64,000 nt of DNA, taken from assembly GCF_017313105.1 (NCBI RefSeq), contig NZ_JAFLND010000002.1:620001-684000 (forward strand), read 5' to 3'. Each line of letters opens with the position of its first letter. The first letter of the stretch is position 1. The translations under genes and the position numbers were made by a program. Source of the stretch: [Muricauda] lutisoli (nom. illeg.). Lineage in GTDB: Bacteria > Bacteroidota > Bacteroidia > Flavobacteriales > Flavobacteriaceae. The notes below the pieces were generated by a model. It saw only the letters and a program-made list of their open reading frames with translations, did not search any database and was not told where the DNA came from. Of the stretch, positions 25,441-34,894 are shown piece by piece.

Positions 25441-26940
25441 ATGTCCCTAAAAGCATTTGCCGCCAAAATATTTGCCAACCGGATAGCCAAAAAGACCGAG
25501 AAATGGGTAAACCAGCCTGTGAAAACCCAACAAAGGGTTTTTAACCATCTGGTGTCCCAGGGCAAGGGCACCATGTTTGGCAAGGATCATCAGTTCGCAA
25601 CGATTAATTCTCACCAAGATTTTGTGGAGCACGTTCCTATTCGGGATTACGAAGAACTGAAAGTATACGTTGAGCAGATCGTTGATGGCAAAGCCGATGT
25701 GCTTTGGCCAGGCAAACCGATTTATTTTGCGAAGACATCGGGAACTACTTCTGGGGCCAAATATATTCCCATTACCAAACCATCCATTAAAAATCAGGTA
25801 GAAGCATCGAGAAATGCAATTCTTAATTATATCCATGAAACGGGAAATGCTGATTTTGTGGATGGCCGAATGATCTTTTTGCAGGGCAGTCCCGAGTTGG
25901 AAGAAAAGAATGGCATTAAATTGGGCAGGCTCTCTGGCATTTCAGCTCATTATGTGCCCAATTACCTTCAAAAAAACCGGTTGCCAAGCTGGGAAACCAA
26001 TTGTATTGAAGATTGGGAAACCAAAGTGGATAAGATTGTTGAGGAGACCGAAAATGAGAACATGACGGTTATTGCAGGGATTCCATCCTGGGTACAGATG
26101 TATTTTGAAAAACTCAATGCCAAAACGGGCAAAAAGGTTGGAGAGCTTTTTAAAGAATTTCAATTGTTCATCTACGGAGGTGTCAATTACGAGCCTTACC
26201 GTGCCAAATTTGAAAACTTGATTGGCAGAAAAGTGGACAGCATTGAGCTTTTCCCCGCCAGCGAAGGCTTTTTTGCCTATCAAAACTCTCAAAGGGAAAA
26301 AGGGATGCTTTTGCTCTTGGATGCCGGTATATTTTATGAGTTTGTAAAAGCCGATACGTTTTTCGATGAAAATCCCAAACGGTTGACCATCGCCGACGTG
26401 GAACTGGATGTGGACTATGCCATGGTAATTTCTACCAATGCGGGATTGTGGGGGTACAATTTAGGGGATACCGTTAGGTTTATTTCCAAAGACCCCTATA
26501 AAATTGTAGTGTCTGGAAGAATCAAACACTTTATTTCAGCTTTTGGGGAGCATGTAATCGCCAAAGAGGTGGAAGAGGCCTTGCGATTGGCCGTGGTGCA
26601 GACGGATGCCTTGGTCAACGAATTCACGGTTGCCCCACAAACAAATCCCGGGGAGGGAGAACTTCCCTATCATGAGTGGTTCATCGAGTTTCAGAGAGAA
26701 CCATCGGACCTGGCTGCATTTTCTGGAATAATGGAAGAGAGCATGAAGAAACAGAACAGCTACTATTTTGATTTGATCGATGGACACATTCTTCAACCAC
26801 TAAAAATCAGCAGAATTCAACCGAATGGTTTTCAAGATTACATGAGGTCCATTGGAAAATTGGGTGGGCAGAACAAGGTACAGCGCCTTGCCAACGACCG
26901 TAAAGTAGCCGCTGGGCTGCAACCCTTTAAAATTAGTTGA
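25441..26940 (+). CDS. GH3 auxin-responsive promoter family protein
   Basis: A 499-residue member of the GH3 family, ATP-dependent enzymes of the adenylate-forming fold that join acyl groups to amino acids in plants. The ATP-binding loop is seen as KTSGTTSGAKYIP (about 98-110). Bacterial relatives are widespread in Bacteroidota but their substrate is unknown. It follows the M23 gene with no intervening base, which indicates a shared transcript; no terminator separates it from the next gene, though that gene has its own promoter word. Confidence 0.88.
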   Translation: MSLKAFAAKIFANRIAKKTEKWVNQPVKTQQRVFNHLVSQGKGTMFGKDHQFATINSHQDFVEHVPIRDYEELKVYVEQIVDGKADVLWPGKPIYFAKTSGTTSGAKYIPITKPSIKNQVEASRNAILNYIHETGNADFVDGRMIFLQGSPELEEKNGIKLGRLSGISAHYVPNYLQKNRLPSWETNCIEDWETKVDKIVEETENENMTVIAGIPSWVQMYFEKLNAKTGKKVGELFKEFQLFIYGGVNYEPYRAKFENLIGRKVDSIELFPASEGFFAYQNSQREKGMLLLLDAGIFYEFVKADTFFDENPKRLTIADVELDVDYAMVISTNAGLWGYNLGDTVRFISKDPYKIVVSGRIKHFISAFGEHVIAKEVEEALRLAVVQTDALVNEFTVAPQTNPGEGELPYHEWFIEFQREPSDLAAFSGIMEESMKKQNSYYFDLIDGHILQPLKISRIQPNGFQDYMRSIGKLGGQNKVQRLANDRKVAAGLQPFKIS

Positions 26941-26973
26941 CATAGAACAGCTTCATTTTCATAGGAATTCACT

Positions 26974-26981
26974 TATTTTTG
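26974..26981 (+). promoter_or_regulatory. -7 promoter element (TATTTTTG) of the DUF6909 gene
   Basis: Fits TAnnTTTG, 9 nt before ATG 26991. Its final TTG is in frame with the gene and is not the likely start. Confidence 0.6.
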
Positions 26982-26990
26982 CCAGAAGAT

Positions 26991-28679
26991 ATGATGGCAA
27001 CAGAAGTAAAACAGACAACTAGGGCACAGGAGTCCACTAATGCTATAGAGCGTTTGTACATTACCATGCGACATCTGCTCAATCGTGGATTCTACAAGCC
27101 GTCGGGCGTTTCCGGAAATGCGCTTCGCAGCGCCCTGCTATTGCTCAGGCCTGAAATTTATGGCACCATTGCCGAAGACAAGGCAGAACTCAACGGATTG
27201 ATTTATGTACTGGAGCGATTGCCGGAAGGTATAGAAGAGTGCCGCTTCATTAATTTGACTTCGGACGAAGGTTTTGCCAAATCACATTTGAAGGCCATTG
27301 TTCCACCAAAGCGGAGAAGAAATTGCTACCGCATTGACGAGGAGCAGATGAACATCGAAATCACTCGGGGAAGGAGCGATATTTATGATATTTTGACGCA
27401 CTTAACGTTTTTGTTTGTGGAATCGGGCAAGATTTGCAGAAGAGTGTTGGTGGATAACGGCAACGCGACCATTCGGGATTGGGACAAGCTTACCGAATTT
27501 GTACTTTCCGAGGAAAAGGACAACGAGGAAAGGGAAGTAGCCCTGATACATTGCGCCAATATCTTGGGAAGGACCTTTGATGAGGTCGTGGAAATTGAAA
27601 ACAAATTGAAAACCCCCGAGGATCCCGATCGTTTTTTAAATGTGATTTATTGGTTGGGTAAACTTGCCATTGAGGAAGAAACCACAGGCAATAAAAGAAC
27701 CATTACGTTCAGTCCATTATTGCGAGAGCGTCTGGGGCACCACATACATGGAGAAAAGTGGGCTAATAAAATTAAGAGCACGTTAGAAAAACATAATTTG
27801 ATGCATAGACCGCTTCATATTATAAGCGCCAACATGCACAGTGTGATGAACTCCCTTTTTGCGAAAAAGGCCTTATCACAAGAATTTCCCGATAGTGAAT
27901 CCTTGGATATTTATGAAGCTTTGGGCTCCGAGAAGCACAAAGCACTCAATAAAAAGGTAAAAGGTCATGCCGAAAAGAATGGCATGATTTTTTTGGATGA
28001 TGAATCCGGGGCCAATATCGATGTTCAAATATTTGACACGGTCAGGTTTGGAAAACAAAGTTGTTGTTACAAGTTGCCAGAGAATATTCCGCAGGAAGAA
28101 AAACCCGTTATATTTGTGATGGACTATGCCTTTGGAGAACAGGCATATGAGACCATAGACGAGCTGTTGAAGCCTATGGAAGACGGCGATGAAAAAACCT
28201 TTCTTAATGTTGATTCGGTTTCCATTATGGGAAAAGCGGGTATTTTGGAAGGCGGCAAGGGTGATTTGATGATTCCATCGGCCCATATTTTTGAGGGAAC
28301 AGCAGACAATTATCCTTTTAAAAATGAACTTAGCGGTTCAGATTTTGAAGGATATGGTTTAAAAGTAATGGAAGGCACGATGGTTACCGTATTGGGAACA
28401 TCTTTGCAAAATAGGGACATCCTTCAGTTTTTCCACGAATCCACCTGGAACGTGATAGGTTTGGAAATGGAAGGGGTGCACTACCAAAAAGCAATACAGT
28501 CGGCCTCTCAAATACGAAAAAGCATTAAAAAAGATGTGAAGGTGCGATACGCATATTACGCATCGGACAATCCCTTGGAAACCGGGAGCACGTTAGCCTC
28601 TGGCGGATTGGGAACAACAGGGGTGAAACCCACATATTTGATAACGGACAGGATTTTAAAACAAATATTCAATTCATAG
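26991..28679 (+). CDS. DUF6909 family protein with nucleosidase-like C-terminus
   Basis: A 562-residue cytoplasmic protein. The N-terminal half (AIERLYITMRHLLNRGFY onward) matches the Bacteroidota family DUF6909 as I remember it. The C-terminal region reads GLEMEGVHY (about residue 496) followed by a YYASDNPL strand, reminiscent of the E-M-E and catalytic Asp motifs of purine nucleoside phosphorylase and MTA/SAH or AMP nucleosidases. A nucleosidase activity is therefore a hypothesis, not an assignment. The Wzz-like gene follows 2 bp after its stop. Start is ATG 26991 or 26994. Confidence 0.8.
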   Translation: MMATEVKQTTRAQESTNAIERLYITMRHLLNRGFYKPSGVSGNALRSALLLLRPEIYGTIAEDKAELNGLIYVLERLPEGIEECRFINLTSDEGFAKSHLKAIVPPKRRRNCYRIDEEQMNIEITRGRSDIYDILTHLTFLFVESGKICRRVLVDNGNATIRDWDKLTEFVLSEEKDNEEREVALIHCANILGRTFDEVVEIENKLKTPEDPDRFLNVIYWLGKLAIEEETTGNKRTITFSPLLRERLGHHIHGEKWANKIKSTLEKHNLMHRPLHIISANMHSVMNSLFAKKALSQEFPDSESLDIYEALGSEKHKALNKKVKGHAEKNGMIFLDDESGANIDVQIFDTVRFGKQSCCYKLPENIPQEEKPVIFVMDYAFGEQAYETIDELLKPMEDGDEKTFLNVDSVSIMGKAGILEGGKGDLMIPSAHIFEGTADNYPFKNELSGSDFEGYGLKVMEGTMVTVLGTSLQNRDILQFFHESTWNVIGLEMEGVHYQKAIQSASQIRKSIKKDVKVRYAYYASDNPLETGSTLASGGLGTTGVKPTYLITDRILKQIFNS

Positions 28680-28681
28680 GT

Positions 28682-29731
28682 ATGGCAGACCAACCAGTTA
28701 ATCAGAACAATTCAGATGAAATAGACTTGGGGCAATTGTTCCAGATGATCGGCAGGGGCTTTCAAAGGTTCTTTAATTTCATCGGCAGCATTTTTAAGGG
28801 CATTTTCCATATAGTTATGCTGTTTCTGTTGTTTGTTCAAAAGAACATTATTGTTATAGCTGCAGCTATCATAGTTGGCGGAATCGGAGGCTTTATTTTG
28901 GATAAAGTCCTACCCGAAAAATATATCTCTAGAATGGTAGTGGAACCAAATTTTAATAGTGTTCAGCAGCTTTATAACAATATTTCCTTCTACAATGATT
29001 TGGCCGAAGCACAAGATTCTGTTGCTCTAGCTACGGCTTTAAATATCACAGAGCACGAAGCAGCCACAATAAAGGAAATCTTCGCGGATTCCTATTCAGA
29101 TGAAAATCAGAAAATAAAGCTTTTCGATCAGTTTATTCGTGGTTTGGACACCACTACGGTCAAGGCCATCGATTATGAGAACTACTTGAACAATTTCAAC
29201 TCCATGGATGCTAGGTTTCATCAAATATCCATGATTAGTACTGACAATAGAGTAGCCAAAAAAGCTCAACCAGCTATTATCAATTCGATTTCTGTCAACG
29301 AGTATTTTAAGCTTCAGAAAAAAATCAATGATGAAAACTTGGACCTTCAGGATACCATTTATAGGAAACAATTGGAAGAGCTTGATTCTTTACAAAGCCT
29401 TTATAGAACCGTATTGGTAAAAGAAGCGGATAAACCCATGCAGGGTACCAGCATTAATATGGCAGAAACTGGTGAATCAAGAAGTAGGGAGCTTGCTTTG
29501 GTACAGGAAAAAGATGTTTTGAAAGAAAAATTGGTAGAATTAAACCAGGAACGAGCCAATAAATCGACCATCATCAATGTAATAAGTGATTTCCCCACAA
29601 GAGGTGTGGAACAAAAGGGTGTTTTGAGCAGCTACAAGTTTAAGCTTCCATTGGCCCTGTTGGCTTTGGTTTTTGGTGTATTGGCGTTGTTGGAACTTAA
29701 CAGGTATTTGAAAGCCTACAATCAAAAATAG
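28682..29731 (+). CDS. Wzz-like polysaccharide co-polymerase (chain-length determinant)
   Basis: A 349-residue inner-membrane protein with a Wzz topology: a polar amphipathic N-terminus, a membrane helix pair near 45-80, a large coiled-coil periplasmic part, and a C-terminal helix (about 319-340, LPLALLALVFGVLALL). Wzz proteins set the chain length of O-antigen or capsule polymers. It lacks a C-terminal tyrosine-kinase domain. It stands 50 bp before rmlD and so opens the polysaccharide locus, but is transcriptionally tied to the DUF6909 gene (2-bp gap). Confidence 0.82.
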   Translation: MADQPVNQNNSDEIDLGQLFQMIGRGFQRFFNFIGSIFKGIFHIVMLFLLFVQKNIIVIAAAIIVGGIGGFILDKVLPEKYISRMVVEPNFNSVQQLYNNISFYNDLAEAQDSVALATALNITEHEAATIKEIFADSYSDENQKIKLFDQFIRGLDTTTVKAIDYENYLNNFNSMDARFHQISMISTDNRVAKKAQPAIINSISVNEYFKLQKKINDENLDLQDTIYRKQLEELDSLQSLYRTVLVKEADKPMQGTSINMAETGESRSRELALVQEKDVLKEKLVELNQERANKSTIINVISDFPTRGVEQKGVLSSYKFKLPLALLALVFGVLALLELNRYLKAYNQK

Positions 29732-29781
29732 ACCGGCAGAGGAATTTACCAAAGGTAATAACCAAAGAAAAAAAGAATGTA

Positions 29782-30558
29782 ATGAGGAAAATCTTGGTAA
29801 CTGGTTCTGGGGGCCAATTGGGAAAAACATTGAAGGATTGTTCCATTGATTTTAAAGGAGCTATTTTTGACTTTAAAACCTCAAAGGAACTCGACATCAC
29901 TATTCCTGAAAAAATTGAGCAGACCTTAAAAACAGGCAATTATGATTACTGCGTCAACTGTGCCGCATATACCAATGTTGAACAGGCAGAAAAGACCCCT
30001 ATTGAGGCCTATAAGGTAAACGCCGAAGCTGTAAATCACTTGGCTAAGGCATGTAAAAAGCATGATGTATCCCTGGCACATATTTCGACGGACTATGTTT
30101 TTGACGGTAACAAAGGTGAGCCCTACACAGTAGATGATTTAACCAATCCGATTAATGAATATGGAAAATCTAAATTAAAGGGTGAGGAATATATTCGTGA
30201 AATACTACCCAACCATTTCATTATTCGCACATCTTGGCTTTATAGTAAAAAGTATGGGCATAATTTTTATCGTACTATTCTATCAAAAGCAGAACAAGGT
30301 GCAGAGTTAAGGATTACGGATCAACAGGTCGGGTGTCCTACGGATACCGAAACATTGGCAAAGTTTATTCTAGATGAGGTTATCTCGGGCCATAAACCCT
30401 ATGGCACATATCATATTACAGATGGAAAACCAATGTCGTGGTATGAATTTGCAGAGTATATCCTCGATGAAAATGGGCTTAAGGGAAAGACCAAACTGGT
30501 TTTGGATAGGAATTATCGTACATTCGCAAAAAGGCCTAAAAACAGCATATTAATTTAA
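29782..30558 (+). CDS. rmlD: dTDP-4-dehydrorhamnose reductase
   Basis: NADPH-dependent SDR enzyme making dTDP-L-rhamnose in the last step of the rml pathway. The Rossmann motif GSGGQLGKTL is at residues 8-17; STDYVFDG near 101-108 and the catalytic YGKSK near 126-130 are intact. The 258 residues are slightly short for RmlD. First of the four rml genes (order D-B-A-C). Confidence 0.93.
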   Translation: MRKILVTGSGGQLGKTLKDCSIDFKGAIFDFKTSKELDITIPEKIEQTLKTGNYDYCVNCAAYTNVEQAEKTPIEAYKVNAEAVNHLAKACKKHDVSLAHISTDYVFDGNKGEPYTVDDLTNPINEYGKSKLKGEEYIREILPNHFIIRTSWLYSKKYGHNFYRTILSKAEQGAELRITDQQVGCPTDTETLAKFILDEVISGHKPYGTYHITDGKPMSWYEFAEYILDENGLKGKTKLVLDRNYRTFAKRPKNSILI

Positions 30559-30580
30559 CCAAAAACACTTTTAAAACTTA

Positions 30581-31639
30581 ATGGGAAAAGGCAACCAAAA
30601 AAACATCTTGATCACTGGAGGCGCCGGGTTTATTGGTTCTCACGTGGTAAGGCGTTTTGTTGAGAACTATCAAGACTACCACATTTTCAATCTTGATGCC
30701 CTAACGTATGCGGGTAACCTAGAGAATCTTAAGGATATTGAAGACCATAACAATTATACATTTATAAAAGGAGATATAACAAATGACGATTTTCTGACCA
30801 ACCTTTTTTCAGAAAATGAATTTGATGGTGTTATTCATTTAGCAGCAGAGTCTCATGTGGATCGGTCTATTTCCGACCCTTTATCATTTGTAAAGACCAA
30901 TGTTTTGGGAACAGTGAATCTGTTGAACCAATCGGTTAAAATGGCAAAAAAGAATCCTGATTTCCGTTTTTACCATGTAAGTACTGATGAGGTGTATGGA
31001 GCACTGGGCGATACTGGGTTTTTTACAGAATCCACACCATATAGTCCTAATTCTCCTTATTCAGCATCCAAGGCAAGTTCCGATCATTTTGTGAGGGCTT
31101 ATGGTGAAACTTACGGACTCCCTTTTGTGGTCTCCAATTGCTCCAATAATTATGGGCCAAATCACTTTCCCGAAAAATTGATACCTCTTTTTATAAACAA
31201 TATCATCAACAATAAACCATTGCCCGTTTATGGTGATGGGAATTATACCAGAGATTGGTTGTATGTAAAAGACCATGCAAGGGCCATTGATTTGGTTTTT
31301 CATGAAGGAATCAATGGAGAAACTTATAACATAGGTGGTTTTAATGAGTGGAAAAACATTGATTTAGTCAGGTTGCTGTGCAAGTTAATGGATAAAAAGC
31401 TGGGAAGAAAAGAAGGCGCTTCCGAAGAACTGATCGCTTTTGTGAAGGACCGTCCTGGTCACGACCTCCGTTATGCCATCGATGCCACCAAAATAAACAA
31501 GGAATTGGGTTGGAGCCCATCCGTCACATTTGAACAAGGACTTGAACTGACCATTGAATGGTATTTTGAGAATAAGGAATGGTTGGAACATGTCACATCT
31601 GGCGATTACAAAGAATACTACAAAAAACAATATCAATAA
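30581..31639 (+). CDS. rmlB: dTDP-glucose 4,6-dehydratase
   Basis: Cytoplasmic SDR that converts dTDP-glucose to dTDP-4-keto-6-deoxyglucose. GGAGFIGSH (13-21) binds [12 protein letters not shown] and the catalytic SPYSASK (about 160) are intact, and SCNNYGPNH-type sequence (CSNNYGPNH) follows. 352 residues, full length. Its stop is 13 bp before rmlA. Confidence 0.96.
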   Translation: MGKGNQKNILITGGAGFIGSHVVRRFVENYQDYHIFNLDALTYAGNLENLKDIEDHNNYTFIKGDITNDDFLTNLFSENEFDGVIHLAAESHVDRSISDPLSFVKTNVLGTVNLLNQSVKMAKKNPDFRFYHVSTDEVYGALGDTGFFTESTPYSPNSPYSASKASSDHFVRAYGETYGLPFVVSNCSNNYGPNHFPEKLIPLFINNIINNKPLPVYGDGNYTRDWLYVKDHARAIDLVFHEGINGETYNIGGFNEWKNIDLVRLLCKLMDKKLGRKEGASEELIAFVKDRPGHDLRYAIDATKINKELGWSPSVTFEQGLELTIEWYFENKEWLEHVTSGDYKEYYKKQYQ

Positions 31640-31652
31640 AGCTAATAGCAAG

Positions 31653-32522
31653 ATGAAAGGAATTATATTGGCCGGAGGGTCAGGCACTAGGTTGCACCCA
31701 TTAACACTTTCTGTGAGCAAGCAACTGATGCCTATTTACGACAAGCCAATGATTTACTATCCACTGTCTACTTTAATGTATGCTGGGATAAAAGAGATTC
31801 TTATAATTTCCACACCAAAAGACTTGCCTCTTTTCAAGGAACTTTTGGGAGACGGGGAGAAATATGGATGTTCTTTTGAATATGCAGTGCAAGAGGCGCC
31901 CAATGGGCTTGCGGAAGCATTTATCATAGGAGAGGAATTCATCGGTAAAGACAAGGTGGCCCTTATACTTGGCGACAATATATTTTATGGTACGGGTTTA
32001 TCAAAATTGTTGCAGGCAAACAATGATCCAGATGGAGGGGTTATTTACGCCTATAGAGTTCATGATCCGGAACGTTATGGTGTCGTAGAATTTGATGATG
32101 ATGGAAAGGCAATTAGTATAGAAGAAAAACCTACCAACCCGAAATCCAATTATGCAGTTCCAGGAATATATTTTTATGACAATGAAGTTGTTTCCATTGC
32201 AAAGAGCATAAAGCCAAGTCCTCGTGGAGAATTGGAGATTACAGATGTTAACAAAGAGTATTTGAATCAAGGAAAGCTGAGTGTAAGCATCTTGGATAGG
32301 GGAACGGCTTGGTTGGACACCGGAACATTTCAATCGTTGATGCAGGCGTCTCAATTTGTTGAGGTCATAGAAGAGCGTCAAGGTTTAAAGATAGGCGCCA
32401 TTGAGGCCGCGGCATACGAAATGGGCTTTATTGACAAAAATCAATTTAAAGCATTGGCAGAACCACTAATGAAAAGTGGCTATGGGAAAAACCTATTGGG
32501 AATTTTGAATAAAGGTATTTGA
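31653..32522 (+). CDS. rmlA: Glucose-1-phosphate thymidylyltransferase
   Basis: Makes dTDP-glucose from glucose-1-phosphate and dTTP, the first rml step. The nucleotidyltransferase loop [11 protein letters not shown] is at residues 8-18, with the LGDNIFYG and EKPTNPKSN motifs downstream. An in-frame upstream extension exists, but ATG 31653 directly opens [11 protein letters not shown], the universal RmlA start. 289 residues. Its TGA overlaps the rmlC ATG by one base. Confidence 0.96.
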   Translation: MKGIILAGGSGTRLHPLTLSVSKQLMPIYDKPMIYYPLSTLMYAGIKEILIISTPKDLPLFKELLGDGEKYGCSFEYAVQEAPNGLAEAFIIGEEFIGKDKVALILGDNIFYGTGLSKLLQANNDPDGGVIYAYRVHDPERYGVVEFDDDGKAISIEEKPTNPKSNYAVPGIYFYDNEVVSIAKSIKPSPRGELEITDVNKEYLNQGKLSVSILDRGTAWLDTGTFQSLMQASQFVEVIEERQGLKIGAIEAAAYEMGFIDKNQFKALAEPLMKSGYGKNLLGILNKGI

Positions 32523-33067
32523 TGAAGGTAACTGAAACCAAACTAAAAGGTTGTTTTATACTTGAGCCCAAAGTTTTTGAAGATGACCGAGGGTATTTTT
32601 TTGAGAGCTTTAATCACAAAACCTTTTGTGAAGCAATAGGGCAAGAGGTGGATTTTGTACAGGACAATCAATCCTATTCAACAAAAGGCGTTTTAAGGGG
32701 GCTACATTTTCAACATGGAGAGCATGCCCAAGCAAAATTGGTTCGTGTGCTCGAAGGGCGAGTGTTGGACGTTGCAGTCGATTTGAGGAAAGGCTCACCT
32801 TCTTATGGAGAGCATGTATCAGTAGAGCTCACGGCAGATAATAAAAAACAGTTGTTTATTCCTAGAGGATTTGCCCATGGATTTGTCGTTTTAAGTGAAA
32901 CTGCCCATTTCTTTTATAAATGTGATAATTATTACAATAAAGAATCGGAAGGCGGTATAAAATACAATGACACACATTTAAATATTGACTGGAAAATTTC
33001 TCCGGAAGACATGTTGGTATCTGAAAAAGATAAGAACTTGCCAAAACATTTTAATCTATTAACTTAA
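32522..33067 (+). CDS. rmlC: dTDP-4-dehydrorhamnose 3,5-epimerase
   Basis: Cupin-fold epimerase of the rml pathway. RGLHFQ (about residue 60) and IPRGFAHGF (about 115-123) mark the active site. 181 residues from ATG 32522, which shares a base with the rmlA stop (TGATG), so translation is coupled. Ends 10 bp before the cysQ start. Confidence 0.95.
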   Translation: MKVTETKLKGCFILEPKVFEDDRGYFFESFNHKTFCEAIGQEVDFVQDNQSYSTKGVLRGLHFQHGEHAQAKLVRVLEGRVLDVAVDLRKGSPSYGEHVSVELTADNKKQLFIPRGFAHGFVVLSETAHFFYKCDNYYNKESEGGIKYNDTHLNIDWKISPEDMLVSEKDKNLPKHFNLLT

Positions 33068-33077
33068 AAAATAGTAA

Positions 33078-33887
33078 TTGATCTCAACAGAATTAAACCA
33101 TCAACTTACTCGTGCCATTAAAGCATCCATAGATGCTGGCAAGGCGATCATGAAAATATATGACTCAGCTGATTTTGGAACTGAGTTTAAAAAGGATGAT
33201 TCCCCATTGACAAAAGCGGATTTGGAATCCAATAGGGTGATTATGTCCTATTTAACCAAAACAAGCATTCCGATTATTAGTGAGGAGAACAAAAACCTTG
33301 ATTATAGCGCCAGGAAAAATTGGGATGTTTGTTGGATGGTTGATCCATTGGATGGCACCAAAGAGTTCATAAAAAGAAACGGCGAGTTCACGGTCAATAT
33401 AGCACTGATTAAAAATGGAACTCCAATTATAGGGGTTGTTTATGTTCCTGTGACCCAAGAGCTCTATTACGCCAACGTTGAAGAGGGAAAATCGTTTAAA
33501 ATAAGGGCGAGTGATGTTGAGGAATTACCTGAAAATCTTTTTGATAAAGGAAATCAGTTGCTCCCTGCAGAAAAAAGTAGCTCAACAACCAAGGTCGTTG
33601 GCAGTAGATCTCACATGAACGAACAGACCGAACAGTTTATAGAAGAACTGAAAAATGAAGGTAAAGACGTGGAGATAGTATCCAAAGGAAGTTCCTTGAA
33701 ATTTTGTATTGTCGCAGAAGGAAAAGCAGACATTTACCCCAGGGTGGCACCAACAATGGAATGGGATACCGCAGCGGGACATGCCATATGCACAGCGATG
33801 GGATTAAAAGTGACCAACTGGGAAACAGGTGAAGATTTGACATACAATAAGGAAAACCTTTTGAACCCCTTTTTCTTAGTAAAATAA
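33078..33887 (+). CDS. cysQ: 3'(2'),5'-bisphosphate nucleotidase CysQ
   Basis: Removes the 3'-phosphate from PAP, the by-product of PAPS-dependent sulfation, so relieving product inhibition. The metal-binding DPLDGTKEF is at residues 89-97 and WDTAAGHAI near 229-237. 269 residues from a TTG start; no closer ATG keeps the conserved N-terminal helix (AIKASIDAGKAIMKIYD). Sits between rmlC and the PAPS-synthesis genes, which fits sulfation rather than cysteine synthesis. Confidence 0.93.
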   Translation: MISTELNHQLTRAIKASIDAGKAIMKIYDSADFGTEFKKDDSPLTKADLESNRVIMSYLTKTSIPIISEENKNLDYSARKNWDVCWMVDPLDGTKEFIKRNGEFTVNIALIKNGTPIIGVVYVPVTQELYYANVEEGKSFKIRASDVEELPENLFDKGNQLLPAEKSSSTTKVVGSRSHMNEQTEQFIEELKNEGKDVEIVSKGSSLKFCIVAEGKADIYPRVAPTMEWDTAAGHAICTAMGLKVTNWETGEDLTYNKENLLNPFFLVK

Positions 33888-34322
33888 ATGACGAAAAAAG
33901 TATCCTATAAAAGACATTTGGCCAAGACCATAACTTGGAGGCTTGTTGGTACATTGGATACTATATTGCTTTCGTGGGCAATCACTGGCAACCCATTTAC
34001 AGGACTGAAGATAGGTTTGGCAGAAGTTGTAACCAAAATGCTTCTTTACTATTTTCATGAAAGAATATGGTTAAATGCAGGGATTGACGATAGCAGGAAG
34101 AGGCATATTATAAAAACACTGACTTGGAGGGCACTTGGAACTTTGGATACCATAACGTTATCTTGGATTATTTCTGGAGACCCTTTCACGGGATTAAAAA
34201 TAGGATTTGCCGAGGTCATTACTAAAATGATGTTGTATTATTTCCATGAAAGGACATGGTACAAGATTAATTATGGACTGGATAAAAGAAATCGAGCAAA
34301 AAAATGGAGGAGAACATCATAA
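33888..34322 (+). CDS. Membrane protein with tandem DUF2061 domains
   Basis: A 144-residue protein made of two copies of DUF2061, about 12-60 and 73-121. Each copy carries T-I/L-TWR-x-[LV]-GTLDT, then SW-[AI]-I-[ST]-G-[NDP]-PFTGLKIG and a closing KM-x-LYYFHER-x-W. The first base follows the cysQ stop immediately, and its end overlaps cysC by 19 bp. DUF2061 is a predicted membrane family found near sulfate-activation genes; the role may be sulfate entry, but this is inference. Confidence 0.88.
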   Translation: MTKKVSYKRHLAKTITWRLVGTLDTILLSWAITGNPFTGLKIGLAEVVTKMLLYYFHERIWLNAGIDDSRKRHIIKTLTWRALGTLDTITLSWIISGDPFTGLKIGFAEVITKMMLYYFHERTWYKINYGLDKRNRAKKWRRTS

Positions 34323-34894
34323 AGCACAACTATAAAATTGGAATGAATGAAAGAAGAAAGGCCAATGGGCACAATTCATTCCTAATATTCTTTACGGGTC
34401 TATCAGGCTCCGGAAAATCCACTGTTGCCAATGCTCTCGAACAAAAATTGGTTGAAGAAAAGATAAAAACCTATACACTTGACGGTGACAATGTACGAAA
34501 AGGAATCAATAAGGATCTAAGTTTTTCAGCCGAAGATCGCTCAGAAAACAATAGAAGAATAGGAGAAGTGGCAAACCTTTTCGTAGATGCCGGTATGGTG
34601 GTTTTGGCCGCATTTGTGGCTCCCTTTGAAAAGGACCGAAATTTCATCAAAGAAACCGTGGGGGAGGAAAACTATGTTGAGGTGTTTGTGAATACCAGTT
34701 TGGAAGAATGTGAAAAAAGAGACGTAAAAGGGCTCTATAAAAAAGCAAGAAAAGGAGAAATAAAGGATATGACGGGCATTTCCAGTCCTTATGAAGTACC
34801 TTTGCGCCCAGATATCATATTAACGGAGACAGAGTCCGTTGAAGATGCGGTAAGTAGAATATACGAATTGATTCGACCCAAATTTCAATTGTAA
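34304..34894 (+). CDS. cysC: Adenylylsulfate (APS) kinase
   Basis: Phosphorylates APS to PAPS, the sulfate donor. The P-loop GLSGSGKST is at residues 32-40, and the APS-binding DLSFSAEDRSENNRR with GLYKKARKGEIKDMTGI downstream are characteristic. 196 residues. Overlaps the DUF2061 gene at the front and shares one base with cysD at the end. Confidence 0.95.
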   Translation: MEENIIKHNYKIGMNERRKANGHNSFLIFFTGLSGSGKSTVANALEQKLVEEKIKTYTLDGDNVRKGINKDLSFSAEDRSENNRRIGEVANLFVDAGMVVLAAFVAPFEKDRNFIKETVGEENYVEVFVNTSLEECEKRDVKGLYKKARKGEIKDMTGISSPYEVPLRPDIILTETESVEDAVSRIYELIRPKFQL

